A stretch of DNA of 64,000 bases. It comes from Zygnema circumcarinatum. Its lineage: Eukaryota; Streptophyta; Zygnematophyceae; Zygnematales; Zygnemataceae. Location: NCBI GenBank assembly GCA_037447605.1, contig CM074806.1, positions 3,035,348 to 3,099,347 of the forward strand. Reading direction: 5' to 3'. Positions 63,296 to 64,000 of this stretch are shown piece after piece. The first letter of the stretch is position 1; each line of letters starts with the position of its first letter. Both the position numbers and the translations under genes were made by a program. A model generated the notes under the pieces. It had not been told where the DNA came from. It saw only the letters and a program-made list of their open reading frames with translations, and made no database searches.

Positions 63296-64000
63296 GGCTG
63301 GGGGCGGCATGCATGCGTGCATGCTGTTGTTGTACATGAGGACACGCCGTCGACACAAGGGATGGGTCCCACGAGTTGTTGTGTACAACTTTTGTTCATA
63401 AATGGCATGTTTGGCATTTTGCACCTTGCGTTGTTCGTGCGGCCAAACCCAAAAGCAGCAGCATTCCGACGAAGGCATTGCGCATCCCCCCCTTGGCGCA
63501 TCACTTTTTGAAGTACGGTACCGTACGGTCCTCTGAGGCGCCCAATTGAGAGCGCGTGCATGCTGGAGAGGGAAGAAATCCTCAATGCGACTACGACGGT
63601 CTTGCCGTACTTTTTCGTACAATACGGCAACCTGGTAGCCGTACCAAGTAAAGACTTCCAGGAAAGTTCCTGGATCTCCCTCTGTCTCTTCCCCCCCCCC
63701 CTCCCCCTCCCCCTCCTCCCCCTGTTATTGTAAAACGTCACACAACATGGAACTGCTACCGCACTGTGTAAAGACGACACTCCGGCACTCTAACGGCGCT
63801 GCAACTGAACACTCACTGCCCGTAGACTACTGTATGCGATCTGCATGGAGGTGCGAGGTTCCATGCCCGTGTGGGCGCCGTTCCACATCATATAACCACG
63901 TGTTCCGCGTATGGAACGGCCGTACGCTCGAGCGAGCGCATCTCGCGCGATTCCCCCTCGCGTGGCGCGGCGGCGAGTGGCGTCATGTTCGTACATTGCG
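63296..64000. other. Spacer downstream of the sulfurtransferase
   Basis: It contains a 14-bp perfect palindrome (GTACGGTACCGTAC, 63523-63536), an imperfect inverted pair GCCGTACT/AATACGGC at 63604-63627, and a C-rich tract at 63691-63722 that can form a quadruplex on the minus strand. No gene is supported. Confidence 0.45.

Overview
The window is nuclear DNA of a green plant, most likely a streptophyte outside the seed plants (charophyte alga or early-diverging land plant); I cannot name the species. The evidence is a set of intron-rich genes with GT-AG introns whose products are plastid- or plant-specific: a GT34 xyloglucan-type glycosyltransferase, plastid RNA helicase RH3, a PPR protein with an SMR-like tail, plastid-division MinE and a RIN4/NOI protein. 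A UapA-like purine permease of a type better known from fungi and bacteria sits among them. Gene models were built by hand from splice sites. In every model the exon phases add up to an intact frame.

Layout. 865-5833 (+) GT34 glycosyltransferase, 9 exons. 7102-7690 (-) small one-helix membrane protein. 7691-10348 spacer holding a 398-bp Mutator-type MITE with a 9-bp target duplication. 10349-17600 (-) RH3 helicase, 10 exons. 19083-24981 (-) UapA-like NCS2/NAT permease, 14 exons. 27091-30782 (-) PPR protein, 3 exons. 31667-33135 (+) MinE, 4 exons, divergent from the PPR gene. 33136-38530 is a repeat-rich spacer: purine tracts with G-quadruplex motifs, degenerate telomere-like DNA, a 23-bp minisatellite, a perfect hairpin and a roughly 1.9-kb fold-back element. 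38531-42187 (+) RIN4/NOI-like protein with four NOI motifs and a CaaX end. 43476-46802 (-) SEC11 signal peptidase, 8 exons, one GC-AG intron. 47702-54857 (+) RNF10-type RING protein with an N-terminal PAM2-like motif, 10 exons. 56173-56253 (-) tRNA-Leu(AAG). 56742-58344 (-) zinc-ribbon protein of unknown function, 4 exons. 60309-63295 (+) thiosulfate/3-mercaptopyruvate sulfurtransferase, 11 exons plus a candidate 5' targeting exon.

The genes do not form a pathway. Several serve the plastid (RH3 for ribosome biogenesis and intron splicing, MinE for division, probably the PPR protein). Others serve the secretory system (SEC11, GT34), translation quality control (RNF10) or membrane signalling (NOI). 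Four gene pairs are arranged head to head or tail to tail around short spacers. The points most worth following up are the PAM2-like motif on RNF10, the four-NOI CaaX protein, the UapA-like permease with an altered signature residue, the degenerate SMR domain, and the two fold-back elements.
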